The translations under genes were made by a program, and so were the position numbers. This document shows, piece after piece, positions 35,748-43,742 of a DNA stretch of 64,000 bases (the first letter of the stretch is position 1; each line of letters opens with the position of its first letter). The stretch covers positions 45,864-109,863 of the forward strand of contig CALVHA010000005.1 in the NCBI GenBank assembly GCA_944327255.1, given 5' to 3'. The notes under the pieces are model-generated. The model ran no database searches. It was not told the DNA's origin and was given only the letters and a program-made list of their open reading frames with translations. The stretch is from Candidatus Gastranaerophilales bacterium (lineage in GTDB: Bacteria > Cyanobacteriota > Vampirovibrionia > Gastranaerophilales > Gastranaerophilaceae).

Positions 35748-35833
35748 CCTATCCTATCCTATCCTATCCTATGAGGCATTATACCTACATTTCAGCCTTT
35801 TAAAACTCAGCTTTACATTTTGTTACATTTAAT
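35748..35833 (-). promoter_or_regulatory. Promoter block with (ATAGG)5 tandem repeat at the start site
   Basis: Minus strand: ATTAAATGTAACAAAATGTAAA box (35812-35833), a conserved AGGCTGAAA segment, TATAAT (35778-35783), GCCTC, then five ATAGG units (35748-35772). The predicted +1 lies at the first repeat unit. The whole arrangement recurs at 50397-50478 with ATAGC units. Confidence 0.75.
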
Positions 35834-35928
35834 CAATATCTTATATGCAGTTATAATTTCCATAACATAAGTTTTGGGAATCATTGTATTTCAAGCAATT
35901 TTATGAAACTTCATGTTTTAATATAATT

Positions 35929-36198
35929 ATGAATAGTGTGTCGAATAATAATTCAGTATCATATCAAGCTGCAAACATCGGAGTTCTAACCGCACCTGAC
36001 AGCGTAGGCAAAGTAACACTGTATTCTGCTAAAGATACAGATATGTTATATAAACAAATGAGTCAGGATATTTATTCACGTCAAAAAAAAGTCGATTTCC
36101 TAGATGACAAAAAGACACCAAAACCAGTATTATACACTGCAGGAATTACCGTATTAACTTTCCTTGGATTTGTAATCAAAAAATTAATTAAGAAATAA
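35929..36198 (+). CDS. Small tail-anchored-like protein (about 89 aa)
   Basis: MNSVSNNNSVSYQAANIGVL, a polar body, then a C-terminal membrane helix (VLYTAGITVLTFLGFVI) ending in KKLIKK. No family recognised. A TATAAT (35922-35927) sits one base before this ATG, so if it is the promoter the transcript begins after the ATG and translation would start at GTG 35938. Its 3' end overlaps pdxA (opposite strand) by 11 bp. Confidence 0.55.
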   Translation: MNSVSNNNSVSYQAANIGVLTAPDSVGKVTLYSAKDTDMLYKQMSQDIYSRQKKVDFLDDKKTPKPVLYTAGITVLTFLGFVIKKLIKK

Positions 36199-37117
36199 CA
36201 GCTTCAATTGCAGAAATCATACCATTTTCATCGGCAATATTTTTCCCAGCAATATCAAAGGCCGTTCCATGCCCCGGAGAAGTTCTTATTATATCCAACC
36301 CTATTGTCATATTAACAGTCTTATCACCAGCTATTGTTTTAATAGGGATTAAACCTTGATCGTGGTAAGCTGCAATATAACAATCAAACGGAATCTTTTG
36401 ATTATGATTATATGCAAAACCTGCTCTCACAAACAGAGTATCCGAAGGAAGAGGATTAGTAACAGAAATCCCTGCCTTACAAAGTTTTTCAACAGCAGGT
36501 TTCATGACTTCAATTTCTTCACTCCCAAGTATCCCGTCTTCACCTGCATGAGGATTCAACCCACATAATGCAAATTTCGGATTTTTGATATTAAGTTTTT
36601 CTTCGAAAAAAACTTTTAAATCAGTAATCTTTTTAATAATCAGGTCCTCAGTCAGTTTAATATCATTTAATGCACAGTGTCTTGTAAGCAATAAAACTCT
36701 GAAATCCTTTGCAATAAACAGCATTTCGGCATGCTGCCTCCCATGTGCCAGAAATGATTGCAAGACTTCAGTTTGGCCGTTAAAAAAATGCCCAGCCATA
36801 TGCATAGCATTCTTTGCGGTAGGCGCAGTAACTATTGCCGAAGGTTTAATTTCACATACCTTTTTTAATGATAGAAATGAAAACTCACCGCTTTGAGCGG
36901 TAATTTTACCTGGTTCTACTTCTGCCGAAAATGGAATTTCTATTATCTCATAATCTTTATCTAACTTACCATAGAAATTAAGTATTTTTTTATTAGATAT
37001 AAGTACAATTTTATCAGCATCAAGGTTTAAGCTTTTTAAGGCCTTAATAGTAATTTCCGCACCAATCCCGTTTGGATCGCCTGTTGTAATAGCAATTTTA
37101 TTAGAATATTTATTCAT
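36188..37117 (-). CDS. pdxA: PdxA-family 4-phosphate dehydrogenase (PdxA or PdxA2)
   Basis: 309 residues from ATG 37117. NAD-dependent dehydrogenase fold with ITTGDPNGIGAE at the N-terminus, GLNPHAGEDGILGSEE, the metal-binding AYHDQGLIPIK, and RTSPGHGTAFDIAGK. Classic PdxA makes pyridoxal phosphate precursor; PdxA2 oxidises D-threonate/D-erythronate 4-phosphate in sugar-acid catabolism. It overlaps the DUF1537 kinase by 8 bp, and that neighbour favours the catabolic role. No pdxJ nearby. Confidence 0.88.
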   Translation of the reverse strand: MNKYSNKIAITTGDPNGIGAEITIKALKSLNLDADKIVLISNKKILNFYGKLDKDYEIIEIPFSAEVEPGKITAQSGEFSFLSLKKVCEIKPSAIVTAPTAKNAMHMAGHFFNGQTEVLQSFLAHGRQHAEMLFIAKDFRVLLLTRHCALNDIKLTEDLIIKKITDLKVFFEEKLNIKNPKFALCGLNPHAGEDGILGSEEIEVMKPAVEKLCKAGISVTNPLPSDTLFVRAGFAYNHNQKIPFDCYIAAYHDQGLIPIKTIAGDKTVNMTIGLDIIRTSPGHGTAFDIAGKNIADENGMISAIEAVIS

Positions 37118-38420
37118 GATTTTCAAAATATTTTAAAATATCAATTAAGGTATTACCTGTCCCAAGATTACCGGATTTAGTAACAATCCACTGAGCATTA
37201 TGATCCAAGCTCAAAGCAATTGCCGGCGCAACTTCATCAATAAGTTGCAACTGTGTTGCACCAATAGCACGACAGCATTTATAAGAAGTTTCCCCGCCAA
37301 GCATAATTAAAATTACCTCTTTTACTTCAGTTACCCTCTTTGTAAGATCTGCAAGAAAATCAGTAATCATAGAAGCTAGTTTATCTCTTGTTAATTCTGC
37401 ATCAAGACTGTCATCCGAAAATCCGTCAAAATCTTTAACTATATTTGAAGTGTGTATCACAACGATATTATTTTGCCCGAGATTCATAACTATACGCTGA
37501 ACAAGATCTTCCTGCACCCCGCCCAAAATTGTCTTTAAAGAAAGATTTACAAACAAAGTATTGTCATCAAAATCATCAGACTGTTCAAGATTTTTAATCT
37601 GGTTAGCAGTAATTTCGGTAGCACTTCCTGATACAATAAGTTTAGGTAATTCAGGGATAGTTTGGGTTATATTATGAGGTTTTAAATCTGCAAACCACAA
37701 ATCACTTAACACTCTTGCCGTGGCAGCTGTTCCTGCAGGCAAAATACTATAATCAGATTTGTTCATCGCAAGTAAAACTTGCTCTATATCAGTTGTAGAA
37801 ACGGCATCCACAACTATTAATTTTTTCCCTTCTGAAATTAATTTATTCAAACTCTGTAATATAGGACCTGCACCTTTCATCACGACCTGAAGATCCAATA
37901 AACCAACAAGGTGCTCCCATTCTTTGCCAAGCTGAGATTTAAAAAGTGTTGGCAGATGAGATTCAAAAATCGGAGAATAAGGATCTCTGGCAATTTCTGT
38001 GCACTCGATAGGAATTCCCTTTAACAGGTGATACCCGCCGACGGTAACTCTACCCTCAAGCGGAAATGCAGGGATAACAAGACTTGCATCCCAACCGAGA
38101 ACTTCAAGCATTCCCAGAACCTCTACTGCAATATTCCCACGAACCGTTGAATCTATCTTCTTAAAAAAATAATCGGGATTAAACTTATCTAACATGACCT
38201 GAGTTGCATATTTAACTTTTTCATAAGACTCCAGAGGAGTGATATTCCGCGATTCCGTCGAAATAGCCCAAGTTTGAGTACCTTTAATGTTATAACATTC
38301 TATTTCATCACTCAAAATAATCTGAGTTCCTGCACCATGCAAATGAAATTGTAAAGCAGAATCATTCGCACCTGTAAGATCATCTGCAACTATACCTGCA
38401 ACACTTGAATTAACTATCAT
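37110..38420 (-). CDS. Four-carbon acid sugar kinase (DUF1537)
   Basis: 436 residues. The N-terminal DUF1537 motif IVADDLTGANDSALQF and the C-terminal nucleotide-binding part (MLGGETSYKCCRAIG, TKSGNLGTGNTLIDIL) fit the OtnK/DtnK family, which phosphorylates D-threonate, erythronate or related acids. Paired with PdxA-like dehydrogenase it would give dihydroxyacetone phosphate after decarboxylation. Its start overlaps the ssb stop by 4 bp (ATGA), so the three genes are one transcript. Confidence 0.88.
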   Translation of the reverse strand: MIVNSSVAGIVADDLTGANDSALQFHLHGAGTQIILSDEIECYNIKGTQTWAISTESRNITPLESYEKVKYATQVMLDKFNPDYFFKKIDSTVRGNIAVEVLGMLEVLGWDASLVIPAFPLEGRVTVGGYHLLKGIPIECTEIARDPYSPIFESHLPTLFKSQLGKEWEHLVGLLDLQVVMKGAGPILQSLNKLISEGKKLIVVDAVSTTDIEQVLLAMNKSDYSILPAGTAATARVLSDLWFADLKPHNITQTIPELPKLIVSGSATEITANQIKNLEQSDDFDDNTLFVNLSLKTILGGVQEDLVQRIVMNLGQNNIVVIHTSNIVKDFDGFSDDSLDAELTRDKLASMITDFLADLTKRVTEVKEVILIMLGGETSYKCCRAIGATQLQLIDEVAPAIALSLDHNAQWIVTKSGNLGTGNTLIDILKYFENHE

Positions 38421-38752
38421 ATTACTTCCGCATCTCTTTTAGAACCAAGCAATCTTATACTGTTTGCGATAACAAGGAAACGTTCTCTATCTCCACCTGA
38501 AGCTTTATCAGTCCACTTATCCTGTTGAATTCTCCCATCTATCGCGACCTGAATACCTTTCTTAACATATTCACCGGCAAATTCAGCCTGCTTGTCCCAT
38601 ACATCAATATTGAACCAATCTGTCACTTCAGCCTTTGTTTTAGTATCCCATCTATTAACAGCTACTGAAAAACTCGCCTTAACTTTACCTGATTCAAAAT
38701 ATTTAATCTCCGCATCACGACCTACACGGCCTACTATTACAACTGAATTCAT
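38417..38752 (-). CDS. ssb: Single-stranded DNA-binding protein, short form
   Basis: 111 residues, just an OB fold: MNSVVIVGRVGRDAEIKYFE, FSVAVNR, WFNIDVWDKQAEFAGEYVKKG. The acidic C-terminal tail with DDDIPF, which recruits partners in most SSBs, is absent; the protein ends KRDAEVI. It is either a second SSB or the cyanobacterial short type. First gene of an operon with the sugar-acid kinase and PdxA. Confidence 0.93.
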   Translation of the reverse strand: MNSVVIVGRVGRDAEIKYFESGKVKASFSVAVNRWDTKTKAEVTDWFNIDVWDKQAEFAGEYVKKGIQVAIDGRIQQDKWTDKASGGDRERFLVIANSIRLLGSKRDAEVI

Positions 38753-38840
38753 TTAAACCTCTTTCTATCAAATATCTTAAATCATATTACAATAAAAACA
38801 AAATACAGAGGTATACTAATTAACAAATTTTAATATAAAT

Positions 38841-38863
38841 AAAAAATCCCGCTGAATTGCGGG
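38841..38863 (-). terminator. Terminator of the 88-aa gene
   Basis: Minus strand CCCGC / GCGGG followed by ATTTTTT. Between it and the gene stop lies a purine-rich stretch with repeated AAGGAAA. Confidence 0.8.
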
Positions 38864-38929
38864 ACATTTTAATTTCCTTATCCTATTTCCTTAACGATTA
38901 TTTCCTTTTCGCTTTTGCTTTTTCCTTAA

Positions 38930-39196
38930 TTATCCAACGACCTTTGATACAAAATGTGTAATTTCATATAATGTATCTTTTACAAATTCTTTTGCTAAAG
39001 TTGAAACAGGTCTGTTTTCAATACAATCAAAGACATAATATATCGGATCCTGAGAATTATTGAAACGCATTCTTCTGTCTCTTTTATCTAAATAGCAGTA
39101 ATCTTCAATATTAAAAGCTGCTGTTTTTCTTTTATTACCAGTTTTTTTCCTTGTTAATGAACCAAATTGATTATTACTTTTTGGATTTGCTAACAT
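38930..39196 (-). CDS. Uncharacterised basic protein (88 aa)
   Basis: The first 25 residues are Lys/Arg/Asn-rich (SLTRKKTGNKRKTAAF); the rest has aromatic residues (IEDYCYLDKRDRRMRF, IYYVFDC) and a final helix. No signal peptide. No family recognised. It has its own terminator and only a weak ribosome site (GAGAGAGAAGATAGAT). Confidence 0.6.
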   Translation of the reverse strand: MLANPKSNNQFGSLTRKKTGNKRKTAAFNIEDYCYLDKRDRRMRFNNSQDPIYYVFDCIENRPVSTLAKEFVKDTLYEITHFVSKVVG

Positions 39197-39330
39197 ATCT
39201 ATCTTCTCTCTCTTTCTTAGCTCTTACATATATATAAAGTATATCAATTTAAAAAAATTGCTTTTTGCTTATGAAATTATTAAGTTATGTAAAGTTAAAA
39301 CATCTTAGAATTATATAGTCATCCCAAAAC

Positions 39331-39362
39331 AAAAAGAGCCCGATTATTTCGGACTCTTTTTT
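39331..39362 (-). terminator. Terminator after rplA
   Basis: AAAAAGAG-C-CCGA / TCGG-A-CTCTTTTT stem with a T-run, 17 bp after the rplA stop. It closes the secE-nusG-rplK-rplA transcript, so rplJ and rplL are not part of it. Confidence 0.88.
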
Positions 39363-39378
39363 ATATTTTTATAGTGAA

Positions 39379-40107
39379 TTAACCAGCAATTAATTCTTTT
39401 ACTTCAGCTGCAAATACTTTAGGATCTAATTTTAAGCCAGGTCCCATAGTTGTTGCAAGGTATACAGATTTAACAAATGTTCCTTTAGCTGATGCTGGTT
39501 TTGCTCTCAAAATAGCATCTGCCAAAGTAGCATAGTTTTTAATTAAATCTTCTTCGCTAAATTCTGCTTTCCCGATAGGACAGTGAATCATACCTTGCTT
39601 ATCAGCACGGAATTCAACTTTACCTGCTTTTGCATCTTTAACAGCTTTAGCAACATCCATCGTTACAGTACCTGTTTTAGGGTTTGGCATCAAGCCCTTA
39701 GGACCCAAAACACGGCCCAATTTACCCAACATGCCCATACAATCCGGTGTTGCAATCAATGTATCGAATTCAAACCAGCCGTCTGAAATTTTATCGATAA
39801 TTTCTTCAGCTCCAGCATAATCAGCACCAGCTTCTTTTGCTTCTGTAGCTTTAGGACCTTTTGCGATAACACAAACTCTTACGGTTTTACCAAGACCTGC
39901 AGGTAATACAACCGTTGAACGAATTTGCTGATCAGCCTGTCTTACATCGATACCCAATCTCATGTGACATTCAACTGTTTCGTTGAATTTAGAGAGTTCT
40001 TTTGATATTTCTTTTAATTTTTTAATACAATCAACTGCAGTCGCAGGTTGAGTAAAATCAGCCAGCATTTCCTGCATTTTTCTTTGTTTTTTAGTTAATT
40101 TTGCCAT
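39379..40107 (-). CDS. rplA: 50S ribosomal protein L1
   Basis: 242 residues. Binds the 23S rRNA L1 stalk and in many bacteria represses its own mRNA. Signature region [20 protein letters not shown] followed by [12 protein letters not shown] structured leader precedes it (40126-40168). Last gene before the terminator. Confidence 0.97.
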   Translation of the reverse strand: MAKLTKKQRKMQEMLADFTQPATAVDCIKKLKEISKELSKFNETVECHMRLGIDVRQADQQIRSTVVLPAGLGKTVRVCVIAKGPKATEAKEAGADYAGAEEIIDKISDGWFEFDTLIATPDCMGMLGKLGRVLGPKGLMPNPKTGTVTMDVAKAVKDAKAGKVEFRADKQGMIHCPIGKAEFSEEDLIKNYATLADAILRAKPASAKGTFVKSVYLATTMGPGLKLDPKVFAAEVKELIAG

Positions 40108-40125
40108 TTTTATTTTAATCCTTTC

Positions 40126-40168
40126 GTGGTATTAGCGGAAGTTACACTTTAGTAACTTATCCTTCCAT
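40126..40168 (-). ncRNA. Structured rplA leader, L1-site-like
   Basis: RNA reads ATGGAAGGAT, then stem AAGTTAC/GTAACTT with a 6-nt loop, then CCGCTAATACCAC and AAAGGA. Outer TGG/CCA can pair. The same conserved flanks with a different inner stem occur before rplK. Confidence 0.6.
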
Positions 40169-40170
40169 CC

Positions 40171-40596
40171 TTAATCTTTTACTGTAACACCCATTGCTCT
40201 GCAAGAACCTGCAATCATTTTAACAGCAGCTTCCATAGAAGTTGCATTCAAATCATTCATTTTGATTTTAGCAATTTCTTCTAACTGAGCACGGGTAATT
40301 TCAGCAACTTTATCTTTATTCGGAACAGCAGAACCTTTAGAAAGATTCAAAGCTTTCTTAATCAACACCGGAGCCGGTGGAGATTTGATAACGAATGAAA
40401 AACTTCTGTCTTCATAAACATCAATGATTACAGGAATAATATATCCTGCTTGAGATTCTGTTTTAGCATTGAACTGCTTACAAAAATCCATGATGTTAAC
40501 ACCGTGTTGACCTAAAGCAGGACCAACCGGAGGTGATGGATTTGCTTTTCCAGCTTCGATTTGAAGCTTAATTTTTCCTACTACTTTTTTTGCCAT
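40171..40596 (-). CDS. rplK: 50S ribosomal protein L11
   Basis: 141 residues: [20 protein letters not shown] at the N-terminus (peptidyl-transferase/GTPase-centre binding, thiostrepton site Pro residues) and the RNA-binding C-terminal domain. Ribosome site AAAAGGAGAAAAA. Confidence 0.98.
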   Translation of the reverse strand: MAKKVVGKIKLQIEAGKANPSPPVGPALGQHGVNIMDFCKQFNAKTESQAGYIIPVIIDVYEDRSFSFVIKSPPAPVLIKKALNLSKGSAVPNKDKVAEITRAQLEEIAKIKMNDLNATSMEAAVKMIAGSCRAMGVTVKD

Positions 40597-40610
40597 TTTT
40601 TTCTCCTTTT

Positions 40611-40654
40611 GTGGTAATAGCGGTTTTCACCCACATGGTGAAAATCCTTCCACC
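40611..40654 (-). ncRNA. Structured rplK leader, L1-site-like
   Basis: RNA reads GGTGGAAGGAT, inner stem TTTTCACC/GGTGAAAA with a 5-nt loop, then CCGCTATTACCAC. Outer GTGG/CCAC pairs. The GGTGGxAG ... ATACCAC-like arrangement resembles helix 76 of 23S rRNA, the L1 binding site. Confidence 0.6.
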
Positions 40655-40669
40655 TTTTTGTACTGTAAA

Positions 40670-41308
40670 TTATAGTTTATTTATTTGTTTATATTCCAAT
40701 TCGACCGGAGTTTCACGACCGAATATTGAAACATTTGCACGAAGTTTAGATTTATCAGGATAAACTTCAATGATATCAGCAATGAAGTCTGCAAAAGGCC
40801 CTGATACAATTCTGACTTTGTCACCTGCTTTAACATCAAGTTCAATTTTTTGTGATTGAGATGTAGAGCGATGAATAATTTTCTTAATTTCACTATCTTT
40901 TGCAGGAATAGGACGTTTCGCAGATCCAACAAACTTGGTTACACCTGCTGTGTGTCTCACAACATACCAGCTGTCCTCATCCATTATCATTTCGACTAAA
41001 ACATATCCAGGGAAGATTTTCTCTTCACGTTCCTGTTTTTTCCCGCCTTTAATCTGAGTAACAGTCTTTTGCGGAACTTCAACACGGAAGATTTTTTCAC
41101 CCATATTCATATATTCAATACGTTTTTCAAGGTTTACTTTTACCTTATTTTCGTGACCTGAATATGTATGAACTATATACCAGCGTTTCTGGTTATTTTT
41201 CGCTTTTTTAGCTTCTTCCTGGGCTTGAACTTCAGCTTCAGCTGCTTGTTGTTCAGCCAATTTATCTTCGTTCAATTCTTCTTCCATAGATTTTTCTTTT
41301 TTAGTCAT
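40670..41308 (-). CDS. nusG: Transcription termination/antitermination protein NusG
   Basis: 212 residues. NGN domain (RWYIVHTYSGHENKV ... FPGYVLVEM) and C-terminal KOW domain (VKAGDKVRIVSGPFADF). An extra acidic, Gln/Ala-rich N-terminus of about 40 residues precedes the NGN domain. It looks genuine because TAAAGGTGGCTT lies before ATG 41308. Confidence 0.97.
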   Translation of the reverse strand: MTKKEKSMEEELNEDKLAEQQAAEAEVQAQEEAKKAKNNQKRWYIVHTYSGHENKVKVNLEKRIEYMNMGEKIFRVEVPQKTVTQIKGGKKQEREEKIFPGYVLVEMIMDEDSWYVVRHTAGVTKFVGSAKRPIPAKDSEIKKIIHRSTSQSQKIELDVKAGDKVRIVSGPFADFIADIIEVYPDKSKLRANVSIFGRETPVELEYKQINKL

Positions 41309-41351
41309 AAGCCACCTTTATATTTTCTTTTAAAATTTTAAATCCGGTTTA

Positions 41352-41555
41352 TTACTTAAGTAAGCCAAGTACAAATTTAAATATAATGTCCATTAAATAC
41401 ACTGCAACGGTAAAAACAAATACAATAACAATAACAAAAAAAGTTTCTGTTATTACCTGACGCTGTTCAGGCCAGTTAATTTTACCCCATTCTGAGCGAA
41501 CGCCGCGAAAGTATGTTTTTATTGAATTAATTATTGAGTTGAATGTATTATCCAT
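41352..41555 (-). CDS. secE: Preprotein translocase subunit SecE
   Basis: 67 residues, one membrane helix (about 33-60) after the amphipathic RGVRSEWGKINWPEQRQVI segment typical of SecE. Position directly after tRNA-Trp and before nusG is the classic order. Confidence 0.95.
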   Translation of the reverse strand: MDNTFNSIINSIKTYFRGVRSEWGKINWPEQRQVITETFFVIVIVFVFTVAVYLMDIIFKFVLGLLK

Positions 41556-41582
41556 TTTATTTCCTTTGACTTTTTAATAAAT

Positions 41583-41655
41583 CGCGCCCTGAAGGACTCG
41601 AACCCTCGACATCCGGTTTTGGAGACCGACGTTCTACCAACTGAACTAAGGACGC
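41583..41655 (-). tRNA. tRNA-Trp (CCA anticodon)
   Basis: Minus strand: acceptor GCGTCCT/AGGGCGC (one G-U), anticodon loop CTCCAAA on a CGGT/ACCG stem, T arm GAGGG-TTCGAGT-CCTTC, discriminator G as expected for Trp. The CCA end is not encoded. It lies between rpmG and secE, the conserved bacterial arrangement. Confidence 0.95.
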
Positions 41656-41707
41656 TTATGAAGATAAGAGAGAAGCCAATTTCAGGATCCCTTATCTTCT
41701 TATGTTT

Positions 41708-41875
41708 TTACTTAGTTTCTTTATGAGTTGTATGTTTTTTACAAGTAGGACAATATTTACTCAACTCTAATCTGTCTTTTGTATTTTTCTTATTTTTTAC
41801 TGTTGTGTAGTTTCTTTCTTTGCAATCTTCACAAGCAAGAACTACCATTCTGTCATTTTTACCTTTGATACCCAT
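41708..41875 (-). CDS. rpmG: 50S ribosomal protein L33
   Basis: 55 residues ([20 protein letters not shown] ... [15 protein letters not shown]). Two CxxC pairs mark the zinc-binding form of L33. Starts the rpmG-tRNA-secE-nusG-rplK-rplA cluster. Ribosome site AAAAGGAAGAATAAA. Confidence 0.95.
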   Translation of the reverse strand: MGIKGKNDRMVVLACEDCKERNYTTVKNKKNTKDRLELSKYCPTCKKHTTHKETK

Positions 41876-42105
41876 TTTATTCTTCCTTTTTGTATTTAAT
41901 TGTTATCCTGCAAGACTTATCTTGTATTATATTCAGCCTTTACAACGCTTAAAAAGCTTTGCTTTTTAAAATAGAATGTGAGGTTAACACATTCTATCAA
42001 AATCGGCTTATGGATTTATGATATATCAAAACATTTTAAAATGCAAATAATTGTTAAAAAACTATAAGCAAGATTAATCTTAATAAATATCATTAAATTA
42101 AATTA
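41876..42105. promoter_or_regulatory. rpmG promoter region with three hairpins
   Basis: Minus-strand TATAAT at 41926-41931 is followed at once by CAAGA-CTTA-TCTTG (41911-41924), which would be the mRNA 5' end. Upstream are AAAAAGC/GCTTTTT (41951-41967) and a perfect 10-bp hairpin ATAGAATGTG/CACATTCTAT (41971-41997) with TTTT after it on the minus strand. Nothing coding seen. Confidence 0.5.
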
Positions 42106-42135
42106 TTGACTTTATTAGATTTCCATTTGTAAAAT
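42106..42135 (+). promoter_or_regulatory. Promoter of the envelope cassette
   Basis: TTGACT (42106-42111), 18 bp, TAAAAT (42130-42135). Confidence 0.65.
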
Positions 42136-42172
42136 AGTAAATATAAATATGTATGAGGAGATTCATTTCGTT

Positions 42173-42379
42173 ATGTCAAAAAAAATTAAAATATTTAGTA
42201 TTATAGCACTTATAGTTGCAATCAACCCTCAACAAGCATTCGCATATCTTGATCCGGGCACTGGAAGTATGATTATGCAAGTAATTGTTGCAAGTATAGT
42301 TGGCGCAGGAGCTGCAATTGGAGTTTTCAAACAAAAAATAGCTGACTTTTTTAAAAATATAGGACATAAAGGTGAATAA
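42173..42379 (+). CDS. Small exported YLDPGTG-motif membrane protein (68 aa)
   Basis: MSKKIKIFSIIALIVAIN... signal peptide cleaved after AFA, mature start YLDPGTGSMIMQ, then one membrane helix (VIVASIVGAGAAIGVF) and a basic tail. Short proteins with this motif are, from memory, found beside sulfatase-like genes in several phyla; function unknown. GAGGAG lies 12 nt upstream; an upstream ATG (42149) in frame would remove the signal peptide logic. The following gene overlaps by 8 bp. Confidence 0.75.
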   Translation: MSKKIKIFSIIALIVAINPQQAFAYLDPGTGSMIMQVIVASIVGAGAAIGVFKQKIADFFKNIGHKGE

Positions 42380-43742
42380 TTATCAAACTATAGAACTGTC
42401 GTCTTTTAAAGACAAAGATGCTCAGGTTTATTTTGAGAATAATATTTTATACAGACGAATTTATAATTCTTATAAAAATGACTATGATTTACTTATCAAT
42501 TCCGGATTGTATAAAACTCTTACGAAGCAAAGTCTTCTAATTGAGCATACAGAAATAGAAAATAGTTCCGATGAGATTTATAAAGTTATAAAACCAGAAG
42601 AAGTTTTTATAACATACCCATGGGAATGGTGTTTTTCACAATTTAAAAATGCTGCTCTGGCAACTTTAAAAATTCAAAAAGAAGCCTTAAATTACGGTAT
42701 GTCTTTAAAAGATGCTAACTGTTATAATATTCAGTTTAAGCACAATAAGCCTTTGCTTATTGACACAACTTCATTTGAAATATATAAAGATGGAGAACCA
42801 TGGGTCGCATATAAACAATTTTGCGAAAATTTTCTTGCCCCACTGGCACTTATGGCATACAAAGATATCCGTTTAAATAAACTTTTAATATCAAATATTA
42901 ACGGTATTCCATTGGATCTGGCATCAAAATTACTGCCATTCAAAACTAAGTTTAATTTAGGATTACAATTTCATATCCATATGCACTCTAAAATGCAAAG
43001 TAAATACAATGATACAAATAAAAAACAAACCAACATTAAAATTTCAAAAAACTCTCAAAAAGCTTTGCTTGATAATCTCATAAACTGTATCACAAATATT
43101 AAGCTTCCAGAATACTCCACTGAATGGGAAGATTATTACCGTTTTACAAACTATTCGGATGAAAGCTTTGAAAAGAAAAAATCTATAATTTTAGAGTACA
43201 AAAATACAGTCAATCCTAAAATTATTTGGGATTTTGGCGCAAATACAGGTGTTTTTTCCAGACTTTTTGCCGATACAGCGGATGAAATTCTTGCACTAGA
43301 CATAGATCCGCTTGCGATAGAAAAAAATTACAATTTTGCATTAAAAAATAATGAAGAAAATATTCGTCCCATTGTATTTGATATGATTAATCCATCACCT
43401 GCTATTGGATGGAATAATCAGGAAAGGGGAGACCTGCGCTCTAGGGCCAAAAATGTTGATATGGCAATGGCTCTAGCTCTTATACATCATCTTCGAATTA
43501 CATATAATATACCATTCTGTAAAATGGCAGAATATTTTTCACAAATTGCACCTTATTTGATTATAGAATTTATTGAAAAAGATGATTCTCAAATTCAAAA
43601 AATGTTGCTGAATAGAAAAGATGTTTTTGACGATTATAATGAGCAAGCTTTTGAAAATGCTTTTACAAAAAAATATACCATTATAAAAAAAGATAAAATA
43701 ACAAATACCAGACGAACACTTTACCTAATGAAGGAGATTTGA
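42372..43742 (+). CDS. SAM-dependent methyltransferase, NoeA-like
   Basis: 456 residues, GTG start inside the previous gene. The N-terminal ~250 residues (YPWEWCFSQFKNAALATLK) resemble the NoeA/nodulation-type domain. The C-terminal Rossmann domain has motif I IIWDFGANTGVFSRLFAD, acidic strand ALDIDPLAIEKN and a MALALIHHLRI motif. Substrate unknown; context points to an envelope glycan or lipid. TGATG coupling to the next gene. Confidence 0.8.
   Translation: MNNYQTIELSSFKDKDAQVYFENNILYRRIYNSYKNDYDLLINSGLYKTLTKQSLLIEHTEIENSSDEIYKVIKPEEVFITYPWEWCFSQFKNAALATLKIQKEALNYGMSLKDANCYNIQFKHNKPLLIDTTSFEIYKDGEPWVAYKQFCENFLAPLALMAYKDIRLNKLLISNINGIPLDLASKLLPFKTKFNLGLQFHIHMHSKMQSKYNDTNKKQTNIKISKNSQKALLDNLINCITNIKLPEYSTEWEDYYRFTNYSDESFEKKKSIILEYKNTVNPKIIWDFGANTGVFSRLFADTADEILALDIDPLAIEKNYNFALKNNEENIRPIVFDMINPSPAIGWNNQERGDLRSRAKNVDMAMALALIHHLRITYNIPFCKMAEYFSQIAPYLIIEFIEKDDSQIQKMLLNRKDVFDDYNEQAFENAFTKKYTIIKKDKITNTRRTLYLMKEI

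Noticed and set aside
35748..35772. CRISPR or minisatellite array
   Set aside because: The unit is only 5 bp and there are no spacers; it is a simple sequence repeat in a promoter.
38864..38929. Purine-rich AAGGAAA repeats after the 88-aa gene as ribosome sites
   Set aside because: No start codon with an open frame follows them before the terminator.
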